From Watersipora subatra (lineage: Eukaryota; Bryozoa; Gymnolaemata; Cheilostomatida; Watersiporidae), in assembly GCF_963576615.1 (NCBI RefSeq), contig NC_088708.1:28961191-29025190 (forward strand): a DNA stretch of 64,000 nucleotides, read 5' to 3'. The position numbers and the translations under genes were made by a program. Shown here in pieces: positions 49,714 to 59,400 of this stretch (within the stretch, counting starts at the first letter, position 1; every line of letters begins with the position of its first letter). The notes beneath the pieces are model-generated. The model had not been told where the DNA came from. It did not search any database and saw nothing but the letters and a program-made list of their open reading frames with translations.

Positions 49714-52700
49714 ATGTATGTAGAACATATAGCAACAAATTGATGTCATCTGGCTTTTTGGTGACTACCACAGTCTTTACAAGCCTGGCTTGTTTGCAGG
49801 AGCAGTAATAACCATAAAGAAAGATATTGGGTGAGAGATCATGAACAAAGGTGTAGTGGAAGTACATAGTGCGCAGATACAAACCAAGGACAATGATGGT
49901 CCATTTTCTTGATACACTTTCCACATATCCTACAGTGATGAGCTTGAGGCGGTCTTACGGCATCACATTTGGAGCAGATTGTCCATCCGTTGACACCCTC
50001 CTAACAAAAGATTTACGAACAAATTTTTTTTATTACTACATGAATTCTGGCCAAAATTACATCTCACTTCAGAAACTACTGTAGCAGTTTTTGAAGGCCT
50101 GCTCTTAATGCAAGCAATTTGTAAACTTTTAACACCTTTAAAAGCTAACAATCTTGAAACCTAGTATTGCAACCTAGTATGATAGAAACTCATTCTGATC
50201 ATTAAACTGTTAACTCTAACCAAGTGGTGAAGTAAATTTTATGTTTGTTTGATTACAATTTCTGCCACAAATCTTTACTATAATAAGAGCCGTGTCCATC
50301 CAAAGCCACGCTAACAGCATTAGGAAAAAAGATTGCCTAGCATGGGAATTAAAATCTGGGCTTCAAATCAGCAATACTTCAAAGGAGCAATACTACTGCA
50401 CAACTCCGTCACCTCGCTGTGAAATCATTATAAATAGAATGAAATCATTATGAATAAAGTGATCTCTACAGCCCACGGGACCGCCAAGCAGACTAGTTAT
50501 TATAACTTTGTGTTAAATGTGAGTGACGCAAGTATGTTATAGTTTAATTAACAGTTGGTTAAATGTTCCGTTATGGCATTTTGTGTTTTTCTCAAAATTG
50601 TTTTCGATCATGGTCACCATTGGTCTTTTCTTACAGACTTTAATGTGTTGATTATGATACAAAACCATTGGTCTTTTCTTACAGACTCTAATGTGTTGAT
50701 TATGATATAAAACCAATTACATGTATCTAAAAATAAGCTGCGTAAGTTGAGTTCTCGCGCTCACCACAATTTGTTTATATGAATTCCTAGCAGTTATAAT
50801 TATACGGTTGTCGTTACTTTCATAACATTAAAGCAAAAATAGCTTTGATATTACATTGTACTCTTTTACTACTTTTTACAATTTTTAGTCAGCATACGTT
50901 TATTTAATTCACCTATATTTAATTCGTTAGCTATGGAATCTGAGACTAATACAAATGTTACAAAAAGAAGGAAAAGTGATTTCCGTGTCAACAACGTTGG
51001 AGGTCATAAAAAATAAGAAGGCGATGTATTGTTAATATTGCCAAGAAATATGGTCGCAACCACTCAACATTTGCAATTATTGTTAAAACAAAAACTCCAT
51101 TAAGCAAGCACAAGGAGGAGCTTTTGACTGACGATTTGAAGGAAATGGAAGGCCATGCACGCGATCAGCATTCAAGAGGAGCAACCATTTAGTGGGACGA
51201 GGAAGTAGAAGATACAGAAAAACCTACATCGGCGCAGAAATATTTCAAGTGTTTAATTCACTGATGTGGACTGGTACATACGAACAATGCATGTATAATG
51301 TATATCATTATTTATCTTCTTTGTGTGGCATGTTTTTTATCTTTTATTCATTTCATTTTATGTTTTATTTATTTCATTTTGATTTTATGGTTTATTTTCT
51401 TGTTTAACCATGTCTTTGCAAGCGGGCTTGTTCTCTACTACGTAAATACAATTTATTGTATGTATGTAACTCATATATAACTAGCTACTCATGATAGTTG
51501 ATCCATCTACATAACTTTCTAGAACTTGCTAAAGCCCTGTCCTCTAGGTTATAAATACGGACAAACTTTGTATGTATGGTTACATTGATTCTTGTGCACA
51601 TTTCATACAAGACAAACTACTGTACCATCTTTTCTGGACTATTTTACAAGCGTTAGCTAGCAAGCAATTTTCTGCATTGCAACAGCATTTTTTTCTTTTA
51701 AATCAGTAGAAAAATTGGACAGGAGTAGACAACTTCTTTTAGCCTGCTAAAAATTCCATTTCATTACGTATTAAATTTATTTTCAAGTATACAGCAACAT
51801 AATTAGCATTGATACGTATTTGGCCTCCTCTCTGCTTTACTCGCTACATGTACCAGCTAAAGTCACGTTAATCCAAAGGTATGTGCGTCCTGAATAGTAA
51901 ATAAAATTTCGTTTTTCTTTTCGGTAGCCATTAAATGGTCAAGTGTGCGAGAGGCCGCTTTCGATAACTGCATCGCTTGGCCTTTTTATTGAATTACGTT
52001 GAAAAAGGTTTCATACAGACACGCTAAATTTTACAGTGAAAGTGAAAACAGAAACTGATGGGCGATAAAATTTCATGATAAAAAGTTGAAATTCAGTAAA
52101 ATAGTTCAAAACACATATTAAAACTTAGTTTTAAGTGTGAGTTTAGCTAAACTCACACTTAAAACTGTTTGGCAAGCTAAACTTATTTGAAGTGAATTCA
52201 AAGTTTATGTTATGCGTACCTTTCGAAGGTAAGAACTCCTCACCGTACGTACTGCATTTGGTACACACATTATAATTTTGCATTTTATTGCAGAGCATAA
52301 CCATTAAAATCCACTAAATACAATACAGTTACTGTGATAACTATAATTGCTAAAGTTAACAAACTATTTTGTTGCTAATTTTCAATATATACACATTTTT
52401 ATAAAATTTTGACGATTTTTACCAAGGGATGTTTGCATTGTATAATTCCAATGGTCTCTATACCCCTACATACGATTTTTTCATCATACGATGCCAACCC
52501 TGGAACGGATCAACATCGTATCTCGAGGGTGCACTGTTTAACGCTAAAAATGAATATTTGCTCTCGCTTGCGTATTTTACATGAAATTTCCCACGCGGAA
52601 TGCTGACCTGAGAGAAGTCGATCATCATGTCTATTATAATCGTTCCGAAAATGTTTTCGGCGAACTGTATTTCGGCGTCTTTGTTATTTCAACGTGCGTT

Positions 52701-53865
52701 ACGAGCACACCGATCGCCAAATTTTAACTCCGATGAAACTTTTCCCAAATTTGTATGGTGAAATAAAATTAGTATGGTGAGGTAAAAATCTCACAATGTT
52801 TAACATCGTAAAGTGAAAAAAATTGAATATCAGAGTAATCGTATCTCGAGGGTGCGCTGTAATACGATAGAACAGTAATAAAATCATTACTGTAAAGAAT
52901 AATCAAATCCTGATTAGTTTGTTATTTTTTGCAATTTTTTCCAATGTATTATAACAATATTCTAATTTCAACTTTCATAGTGCAGCAGTTATTAGTGCAG
53001 AAATTTTATGGTAAAGTTTGCCATAAAACTTCTTCTCCAAGTAAAATCAGGAACAAGTAATTTCAAAAAAATATTATGCATCAAGACATATCTATAGATA
53101 TTTTAAATACTAACCAGATTATAGGAGATATTACAATCATATTATGACAAAAAATAGTAATTTTCATCATACATGGCTAACAAACAGTTCTGCCAATCTG
53201 GTAAACAATGCATTTTTAAGTGATCTAAACAGATTATAGTCCGAACCTCGACGGATTTGAAGCTCGACGAGTTTATATATCGACAACTGTTGGTCCAATC
53301 TCGACAGCGGTTGTTCGACTTTTCTCAATCTAAACATGTTATAACTTGTGATCGATTAAGAGAATAGTGAACAATGAATAATAATTATTGTGAACTTACC
53401 GACTGTTTGTATTTATCTGATTGAACCAAGTTTAAATCAGCTTGATTGTTTGGCAGCGTAGAAACAATTCCAGGATCACATGTCATCGCACGAATGTGCG
53501 AGAGAACCATCAGGCCAAGAATTGCATTGAATGCGATTATGTTCATCATTCCAAACACGCTAAAACGAAACATTGTAAAGATCGTACATTATTAACATAC
53601 ATATTACTACATATTAAAATAAAAAACCAAACTATCTGTTCTAAATGGCTACGTACACCGATATATACTTAGTTCATCGACCAAATAAAGCTCAACAGGT
53701 AAAAAGCAAAAGCAAACTCGATTTTTGGTTGATAAATTAAGTATTGTACCTGTAAGACAAAGAGCCACCAATCATATGTACAGTGACCACATAATCAGCA
53801 TAACCAATGCATAAATAAGTTATGATTACGCAAGCTAGTCCAAACGTATGGGTTCTAAAAACCAT
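40585..53865 (-). CDS. DHHC palmitoyltransferase, ZDHHC3/ZDHHC7-like (N-terminus uncertain)
   Basis: Eight in-frame exons: 53750-53865, 53400-53559, 49885-50000, 48969-49030, 46320-46410, 44343-44415, 42415-42517, 40585-40664 (TGA 40585-40587); 266 residues from [18 protein letters not shown]. The frame stays open upstream to an acceptor at 53899-53900, so an earlier exon may add residues (human ZDHHC3 is 299). In order: TM1 and TM2 ([20 protein letters not shown]), a CDPG in place of the family's TDPG, then the zinc-binding cysteine-rich domain (CSKCDAV ... [14 protein letters not shown]) with the catalytic DHHC at 49885-50000 followed by [16 protein letters not shown]3 and TM4 follow on 46320-46410 and 44343-44415, then a TGETNS stretch near the TTxE position and [16 protein letters not shown]. 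Family role: S-palmitoylation of membrane-associated proteins, usually at the Golgi, via an acyl-Cys intermediate. Much of its intron sequence is satellite or MITE. Confidence 0.92.
40724..41071. mobile_element. hAT-type MITE with perfect 8-bp target duplication
   Basis: 348 bp beginning cagggccgattaaaatc and ending (complement) cagggttggaaaaatcagg. It is flanked on both sides by cttcaact (40716-40723 and 41072-41079). The 8-bp duplication and CAGGG ends are diagnostic of hAT. It lies in the last intron of the DHHC gene, 60 bp upstream (on the minus strand) of the final exon. Confidence 0.9.
42814..43386. mobile_element. Possible pogo-like MITE carrying a SINE
   Basis: Inverted ends tcaaacctcgacatagcg and tcaaacctttacatatga enclose about 570 bp. 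A tRNA-like SINE (42935-43140, minus) lies inside. The ends are less well matched than for the other MITEs. Confidence 0.5.
42935..43140 (-). mobile_element. tRNA-derived SINE-like repeat (family 2, copy A)
   Basis: On the minus strand: gtgtggttaggtgtcagcaa (box A-like), gctgaaagtcactggttcaa (box B-like), then a body with cgtggcttcggacagagg. The body matches 50276-50490 (cgtggctttggatggacacgg), also on the minus strand. Confidence 0.6.
43536..44241. mobile_element. TA-flanked MITE (pogo-like)
   Basis: 706 bp. Ends cagtggaacctctacttata and cagtgaaacctttacaaacg with TA on both sides. It ends 102 bp from the DHHC-gene exon at 44343-44415. Confidence 0.7.
44810..46229. mobile_element. Possible long MITE enclosing a 16-bp satellite
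   Basis: The left end cagtaggcgctcctatgaca and the complemented right end (agatgctcctataacttata) share gctcctat.ac. It encloses the minisatellite at 45247-45742. The right terminus is poorly defined, so the element call is tentative. Confidence 0.45.
45247..45742 (+). repeat. 16-bp minisatellite, 31 exact-length copies
   Basis: Unit atgtctatccgtcagt, 496 bp in exact register, with a decayed 32nd unit to 45758. Because 16 is not a multiple of 3, all three plus frames read the same 16-residue cycle ([16 protein letters not shown]). The long open frames here follow from the repeat and are not a gene. Confidence 0.95.
46541..47433 (+). repeat. 19-bp satellite, 47 exact-length copies
   Basis: Unit gctaatgctatctgtacca. 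893 bp = 47 x 19. Rare variants gctaattct and gctaatact are scattered. It begins 131 bp from the DHHC-gene exon at 46320-46410 and passes without a gap into the 30-bp array. Confidence 0.97.
47434..48333 (+). repeat. 30-bp satellite, 30 exact-length copies
   Basis: Unit gctaatgctatacaaactga + tgatataaca. 900 bp = 30 x 30, with a partial unit to about 48358. It shares gctaatgctat with the adjoining 19-bp unit. The minus strand reads as an open decapeptide repeat ([10 protein letters not shown]), which I take as incidental. It lies in the same DHHC-gene intron, so about 70% of that intron is satellite. Confidence 0.97.
48969..49030 (-). other. Small DHHC-domain exon (part of the DHHC gene)
   Basis: This 62-nt exon encodes [20 protein letters not shown] directly after DHHCPW. 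Listed separately because it is easily missed between the satellites and the palindrome. Acceptor TTTGTAG, donor GTAAGT. Confidence 0.92.
49307..49670. repeat. 364-bp near-perfect palindrome centred on (TA)n
   Basis: The left arm from 49307 and right arm to 49670 are reverse complements over about 160 bp, with one mismatch seen (catgtatata against cacgtatata). The centre is a (TA)n run at about 49468-49508. Each arm holds a smaller palindrome (ctttagataaaacactgtg and its complement). (TA)n lies outside both ends. It could be a foldback MITE inserted at TA. It is 215 bp upstream (left) of the DHHC catalytic exon. Confidence 0.95.
50276..50490 (-). mobile_element. tRNA-derived SINE-like repeat (family 2, copy B)
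   Basis: The second member of the family at 42935-43140. Minus strand: gaggtgacggagttgtgcag, ctgatttgaagcccagattt, then cgtggctttggatggacacg. In the DHHC-gene intron upstream of exon 49885-50000. Confidence 0.55.
50616..50711 (+). repeat. 48-bp direct repeat, 2 copies
   Basis: accattggtcttttcttacag followed by act.taatgtgttgattatg appears twice in tandem with few differences. Confidence 0.9.
50934..51260 (+). pseudogene. Pogo/Tigger-type transposase N-terminal fragment
   Basis: Opens with a Met ([14 protein letters not shown]). The translation then continues only by changing frame: [14 protein letters not shown], a gap, [20 protein letters not shown], then [16 protein letters not shown]. 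The KLExIK ... IAKKYGxNxSTxxxIxK pattern is the helix-turn-helix of pogo/Tigger (CENP-B-like) transposases. Frameshifts and an in-frame stop after about 80 codons show it is dead, and no DDE domain follows. It may be a relic of the autonomous source of the nearby pogo-like MITEs. Confidence 0.65.
51860..52859. mobile_element. Pogo-like MITE remnants, two adjoining
   Basis: Two right ends are visible: tcgtatctcgagggtgcactg at 52516-52536 and tcgtatctcgagggtgcgctg at 52839-52859. The interior at 51945-52200 resembles 33825-34080. The left termini are unclear. Confidence 0.55.
53238..53340. mobile_element. Short pogo-like terminal fragment
   Basis: tagtccgaacctcgacggat, gctcgacgag and atctcgacag resemble pogo-type inverted ends. 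No partner end found. Confidence 0.4.
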
Positions 53866-55575
53866 CTTGATCAAACAGCTCCCTGTCGCCCGGTTGCTCT
53901 AAATATTTGTTAAGAAAAATATCTACTTGATCGGCTTGCTAGACCAACACGTGACGTTGTAGGTATTACTCTGATCACTGGGCTATATTTTATCCATTGA
54001 ATCTTAGGCAATTCGAGTCAGGAAATTCAGGATTCAGTAAGCTTAGTTCGACTAATACAGTGTATTGTAGCGATTGAGCATTTGCGGCAGTAAATCTAGG
54101 AAGATTCGGAGTGGCCGAGTCGCAGCGGTGCCTTACTTCTATGCACGGAATAGGAGAATAACCTGCAATCTTGGTAACGTATTTAGCAAATTTTTGGCCT
54201 TCTATAATGCCACAAGACATAAACCCTAAAAATTTTGGAATACATAGGCTAACCATATCTTAATCTGTTAGCAATCTTCTACCAAAAATAAAGAAAAGTT
54301 AACCGTTCTCAAGACTTAGCAACGATGTCTGCTTTCTTTCGAGTCATTTGGTGAAATAACTTCACCAATTAAAGCCATTCATTAGTACCCAAAAAAGGTG
54401 TGCTGTATCCTATCACCATAGATTCAATGCAGTGGATGTCCTAATGTTTCTAACAAATTCCCATAGTGGTTCTGTAGCATATCACATTTCCATTGACATT
54501 TTGTTTGAACAAACACTTTTGTAGTTGGTTCAATTAAAGACTGTGATATAGGCTGTCAAGCTGAATTGTCAAGCTAACTATTTCGTGTTCTTAAAAATAA
54601 TTAAATATCTTGCAGATACTTGTAATAGGATGATGTCCTATTAGTAATGATATATATTCCTGGTAACTCTTTGCTCACTGCTTAACCCAGTTATTTTGTA
54701 TTTTATGAAGGTTGCTTCTATTAGTTATTTTATAAGGGTCGATATAGATGCCTAGCTCAGGAGGAGAAATACTCATTTGCTAAGTTCCAATCACATCAGC
54801 GAGGATATGTACTATTTCTTTGTACATGTAATTGCTAGTTAAGTTTAGGTTATTCAAGAAGCAGCTATAGCTAGGTATGTCAAGATGTCAGCAAACTAGG
54901 TATAGCGTACTTGGCTTGAAAATTTCGCTTATTAAATTTTTTTATAAACAATTTATCAACCCCACTTGTAAATTCAATACAATTATACTAGAGAGCTGCA
55001 TGTTTTTGCCCTTGAGGTTTAGACTGCATTTTGAATTACTTGATCTCTCCATTAATGTCATCTTTTTAGCACGAGGTCTACTGTGTTGGTTTGGCCGTAG
55101 CCTTACAGCTCTCATCTCTCTATTAGTTTTATACAGTTGTACAGCTGGTCTTCGCTTGATTATATTTTTTCATCTTTAAAACGTATATATATCAAACCAA
55201 TACTCTTTCTACTATTCTGCTACTACTTCCTTTTATGATACATATTCAAATGTAGCTAGCTATTAAAATTATCTTTAAGGTGCCATTTTTTCATAAATAC
55301 CCTGTTGTTAGTACACGAGAAATGTTAAAAGAAAAAACCCTAACGCACAATTTCCAAGCAGTTGTAGTTCTCTGGTTTTTGAAATTTGTAAACATTCTGA
55401 AATATATTATGCAACTGTCAAGCAAATTTTCAGCATGTTACTTTCAAACTAAATTTCTGCTATTTGTTCTCAATAACTAGCAAACAATGATGAGGATGCT
55501 TTGGGTCTGTTGATAGATGCCATCTAATTTTTAACAGGTGGACAATAATATTGAATCACTTGTAAAGCATTTTTC

Positions 55576-55690
55576 TTCTATATATATAAATCTCAGTGTT
55601 TGTCTTTTTGTTGTTCATCTCTGTGTCAAGTCATAGCAATTAAAATATCTTCTGGAGGTCTTCTGTTATAGCCATGTTTATAGCAAACTA
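55576..55690 (-). mobile_element. 3' fragment of the Helentron-like family
   Basis: On the minus strand it ends gacaaacactgagatttata then tatatag, as does the copy at 23110-23517 (gacggacactgatatgtata). Only the end is present. Confidence 0.5.
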
Positions 55691-56205
55691 GATTTATTGC
55701 TTTATCTAGTTAAAGAGGAAGCTGTATGCTGGTCTTTGGTATGCTAGTATCCCTATTATATAAAGAAGGAATTGTATCTTGCATCAAATTTGACTAACCT
55801 TTGGAAACTATGTTTGTACTTGAGTAAAATGAATATATTTTTGTTTCTTTGTTGGTAAGACTGAGCCAAAGTATAGTACTAACGAGTATCCTTGGCAGTA
55901 TATTGCTAAACACATGGAGAAGTCCAGTATTTGATTGAGGTTGAACCAGGGCAATGAATTTAATGGCCTAGTGTCACTACTCAAGGGAATATCTCAACCT
56001 TGACAATATCTCAGTGGTTTTCTCTTTGTATGATATTAAAAAATAGATAATTGTTGGTGTTGTGAGCAAGAGAATGTTTAAAATCTTTATTGGAAACTGA
56101 TAGCTGCACTCAACAACTGGCATGTTAATTCTAGAACACTGTTTCAATCTTTTACTCATAGAAATATATAGCTTCAATAGATATCAGTTGTTGTATCTGT
56201 TTGCG

Positions 56206-56283
56206 ACAACATTCAACAACTACCACTTATTGCAACATTCAACAACTACCACTTATTGCAACATTCAACAACTACCACTTGTT
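56206..56283 (+). repeat. 26-bp tandem repeat, 3 copies
   Basis: Unit gcaacattcaacaactacca + cttatt, in register, followed by a decayed fourth copy. Confidence 0.9.
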
Positions 56284-56422
56284 GCAACTTTCAATGACTT
56301 TGACTATATAGTAATTTGTTCATTACTTGGATATCTGCGATGAGTTTCCTGATTTTATAAAGAACTGTCTAGCTCATTCTGACATATTACTGACATGTTG
56401 AATTGTTTGTATGTTTACAGTC

Positions 56423-59400
56423 ATGGCACTTCTTATTCAGTTGGCTGTACTGTGCGGTGAGTTTGATTTTCGTTGTATGATTTTTGGTTGTTGTGTAATA
56501 AACTTAATGAAATGGAATTTTATTTGATTTTAAAATTTATGTTTAGTACATTAACTTTAGCTGTGTAAAATTCTTCTCCGAATTATGTACTGTATTTCAT
56601 CTTCACATAATGGACTGTTTACGATTCATTCACTTTTTTATAGTGACTGTTCTCTCAGTTGATGGGAAGTATTATGGAAAAGAGATAGCGACGGGCTGGG
56701 GAAGCAGCGCTTCTAATGGTTTGGCCGGCAGCATCTACGCAGTTGATAAGAATACCATTCAGATAATAGGCTTCTCTTTCTCACCTTCTGGAGATGGTGC
56801 AGGTTGGTAACTCCAGGTTTGGGTTCTCTATAAATAAGGGCATGAGGTGAAACTGGAAGTAGATTAATAAACAATAAAAATACAGTGAACCCCACCGTAC
56901 GACATTAATTCGTTCTAGTGTTGGGATCGTAAAGCAAAAATTTTGTATGAAGGGGTATAGGAACCAATAGTAATTATCTAATTATCTAAATCCCCTCCTC
57001 CGGTAAAAATCATCAAAAATTTACATACAAGTACTGTACATATTAAAAATTAGTAACAAAATAGTATGTTAACCTTAGTAACTATAGCTACCTATTCAGT
57101 AGTTATGGTCGGCAATAAATTGTGACATTGCAAAGTACAGTATGGAGTTCTCACCTTCGGGACAGACGTAGTCGCTAACCGCGGTGTGAGAGACTCAAAC
57201 AGCAGTGCATTCAGTGCAGCATTTTGTGACTCTACGTAACATAACATAAGCTCTGAATTTACCTTAAATAAATTTAGCTTATTAACCACGCACACTTTAA
57301 GCTAAGTTTTAATATTTTACTAAACTTAAATTTGATCACCATCTTCATTTTTATTATCTGTTTCCGGTTTGGCCTCGCTTTCACTGTATCTTTCAGCCGA
57401 CTTTACTAAAACTTTTTTTTCAAACTATTTCAACAAGAAAAACTGAGCAATGCAGTTCGAATTTGAATTTTGGAGAGATATGTCAATGTCGTGTGGTGGC
57501 GAAAATGCCGTAATGAAGGGTCGGAAGCGCTTCGTGTTCCACATTTTAAGGCGAAAGAACTGTAAGACAGGGATGCCGTAACCGAGGGTCCACTGTATGT
57601 TTATACAGGTATATGTTTTTGCACACTGTTGTACATTCACATAAACCCATGTGTAAATATAAAATAACATGGTAGCTGTGTTGTGATAATGATTGCTGGC
57701 ATCCCTTTTAAAGTTCTATTCTAAATAAAAGTCTGTCATATAAACTGAAGTTTTTAGTCTATGGTCATAAAATTAATGGCGCTTTCAGATTTTCTATGCA
57801 TAAAGGTTATGCATTTGAGGTAAGCATTTGCCATTTGGATTCCAATAGCATATTCTTCACAGCTATATAATAATTGAATTGGAAGAATTGTTATAGACTA
57901 AGGCCCATGCTTATTCCTAAACAGGGAGTTATCCTTTGCATGTCGCTTTCAGCGGTATGTGACCTACACAATAATTACCCTATCGAAGACCCAATAAAAC
58001 ACATACACCGAAGACAGTTGTTATAAGGTAAGCGTTGGTTATAGTGGACTAAAAGCATTACGAAGTCTGTAAATCCCAGATTATTTATCCTAAAATTAAT
58101 CCAATAATTGATCCCAAAATTATTAATCCCGGATGACAGCTCTTGCTGGTGCATGCATGTTTTCTATCAATGGGCGTTACTCTACTCAGTTTTTATAAAG
58201 GCAGCATCTATTGCATTTCTCTGTGAGGCACACCTTACAATGCAAGAACCCTAAAGCTGTGGCCCAGGTCTTTGTGAATAGTTAATTTTTTTAGGCTAAA
58301 ATAATCAACCACTTCTTGCTATTTATTAGATCTGTGTGGCGGATGTTAAACATTCTCTTAGTGGATGCATCTGTGAACTGTCCTCTAATTAATAGGGTAA
58401 TTCCCGTATCAATCGCTTTTTGTTGAAAGTGACACATGCGGCCGATAACTCCAAGTTTATTTGTATGTCTGCATGGTCTCTGTCAACAATAGATAATTTT
58501 AACTATACGCTAAACGATTACCCAGAGAACCCAGCACCTTTAGCTAAAACAGAGAATTATCTTTGAATGTCGACACAAATTTTGTATGAAAGCATTTAAA
58601 CAGCTTGTCAACACTTATATTACTATTGTGCTGACTACAATAACATTATTTCTAGCTCAATTGTGGACATTTTGTAGAAACTCAAAAATTAGGTTTAGTG
58701 GAAATTTTACCGGCGCATCATTTTGTATCTGAAGCATAGGACTCTACTGTTGGTGCTCTCCTTTGGCTTTACCATATTTTAGAATAGAGGGTTTTTATAT
58801 CACCACTGGAGGTTGGTAGTTTTTACTCTGTATTAGATTGCTGTCAACTATTTGATGTTTCTCTGACAGCAGTTATGATGTAAATACATCTGATGCCTAA
58901 TTTAATAACCATTTTTCATAAGCAGTTTTCACGAAAATGCTTCCGAGACCTGAAACTCCATAAGATTTCTTTGGCTGAATGAGTAGCTCATAATTTTAAT
59001 GCTGTGAACGTATCATGCTCATTTTTTGTGATTACAGGTATAGGTTTCTATACTTGTAATCACAAATGGTAAGTTGGTAGCAATTCGTCTTCCTTGTTCC
59101 TACCAGTTTTTTAATAAGAGGCATTTGTGGTAAACTAGAGCAAATTGATGGCTTAAAAACAGTCATTAGTAACCATGAGATTGGTTTTAACAGCTATACT
59201 TGCGGTTTTGCTTCCACAAGTATTTCAGCTTCAGAGTTCCATGCTGAAATGTTACGCTATCAATGCATTCTGCTTGTTGGCATGCGTTGATACCTTCTTC
59301 GGCCGTAGTAAATTGTAAATGTTGATCTCTGAATGTGTATTTCATGGTCTGTCACTATCTTGGTAAAAAACAAGTAAATTTCTCCTCTATGTACAGACTT

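Larger units (their letters stand above)
53866..56422. other. Divergent intergenic region between the DHHC and Skeletor-like genes
   Basis: The two genes face away from each other, so both promoters should lie here. An acceptor-like site at 53899-53900 suggests another DHHC-gene exon to its right, but I could not identify it. The minus open frame 53990-54256 does not resemble ZDHHC N-termini. A 26-bp repeat (about three copies, gcaacattcaacaactaccac) lies at 56206-56283. Confidence 0.45.

Noticed and set aside
53990-54256. N-terminal exon of the DHHC gene
   Set aside because: The 88-codon frame has no resemblance to ZDHHC3/7 N-termini and ends in a stop before the next exon.
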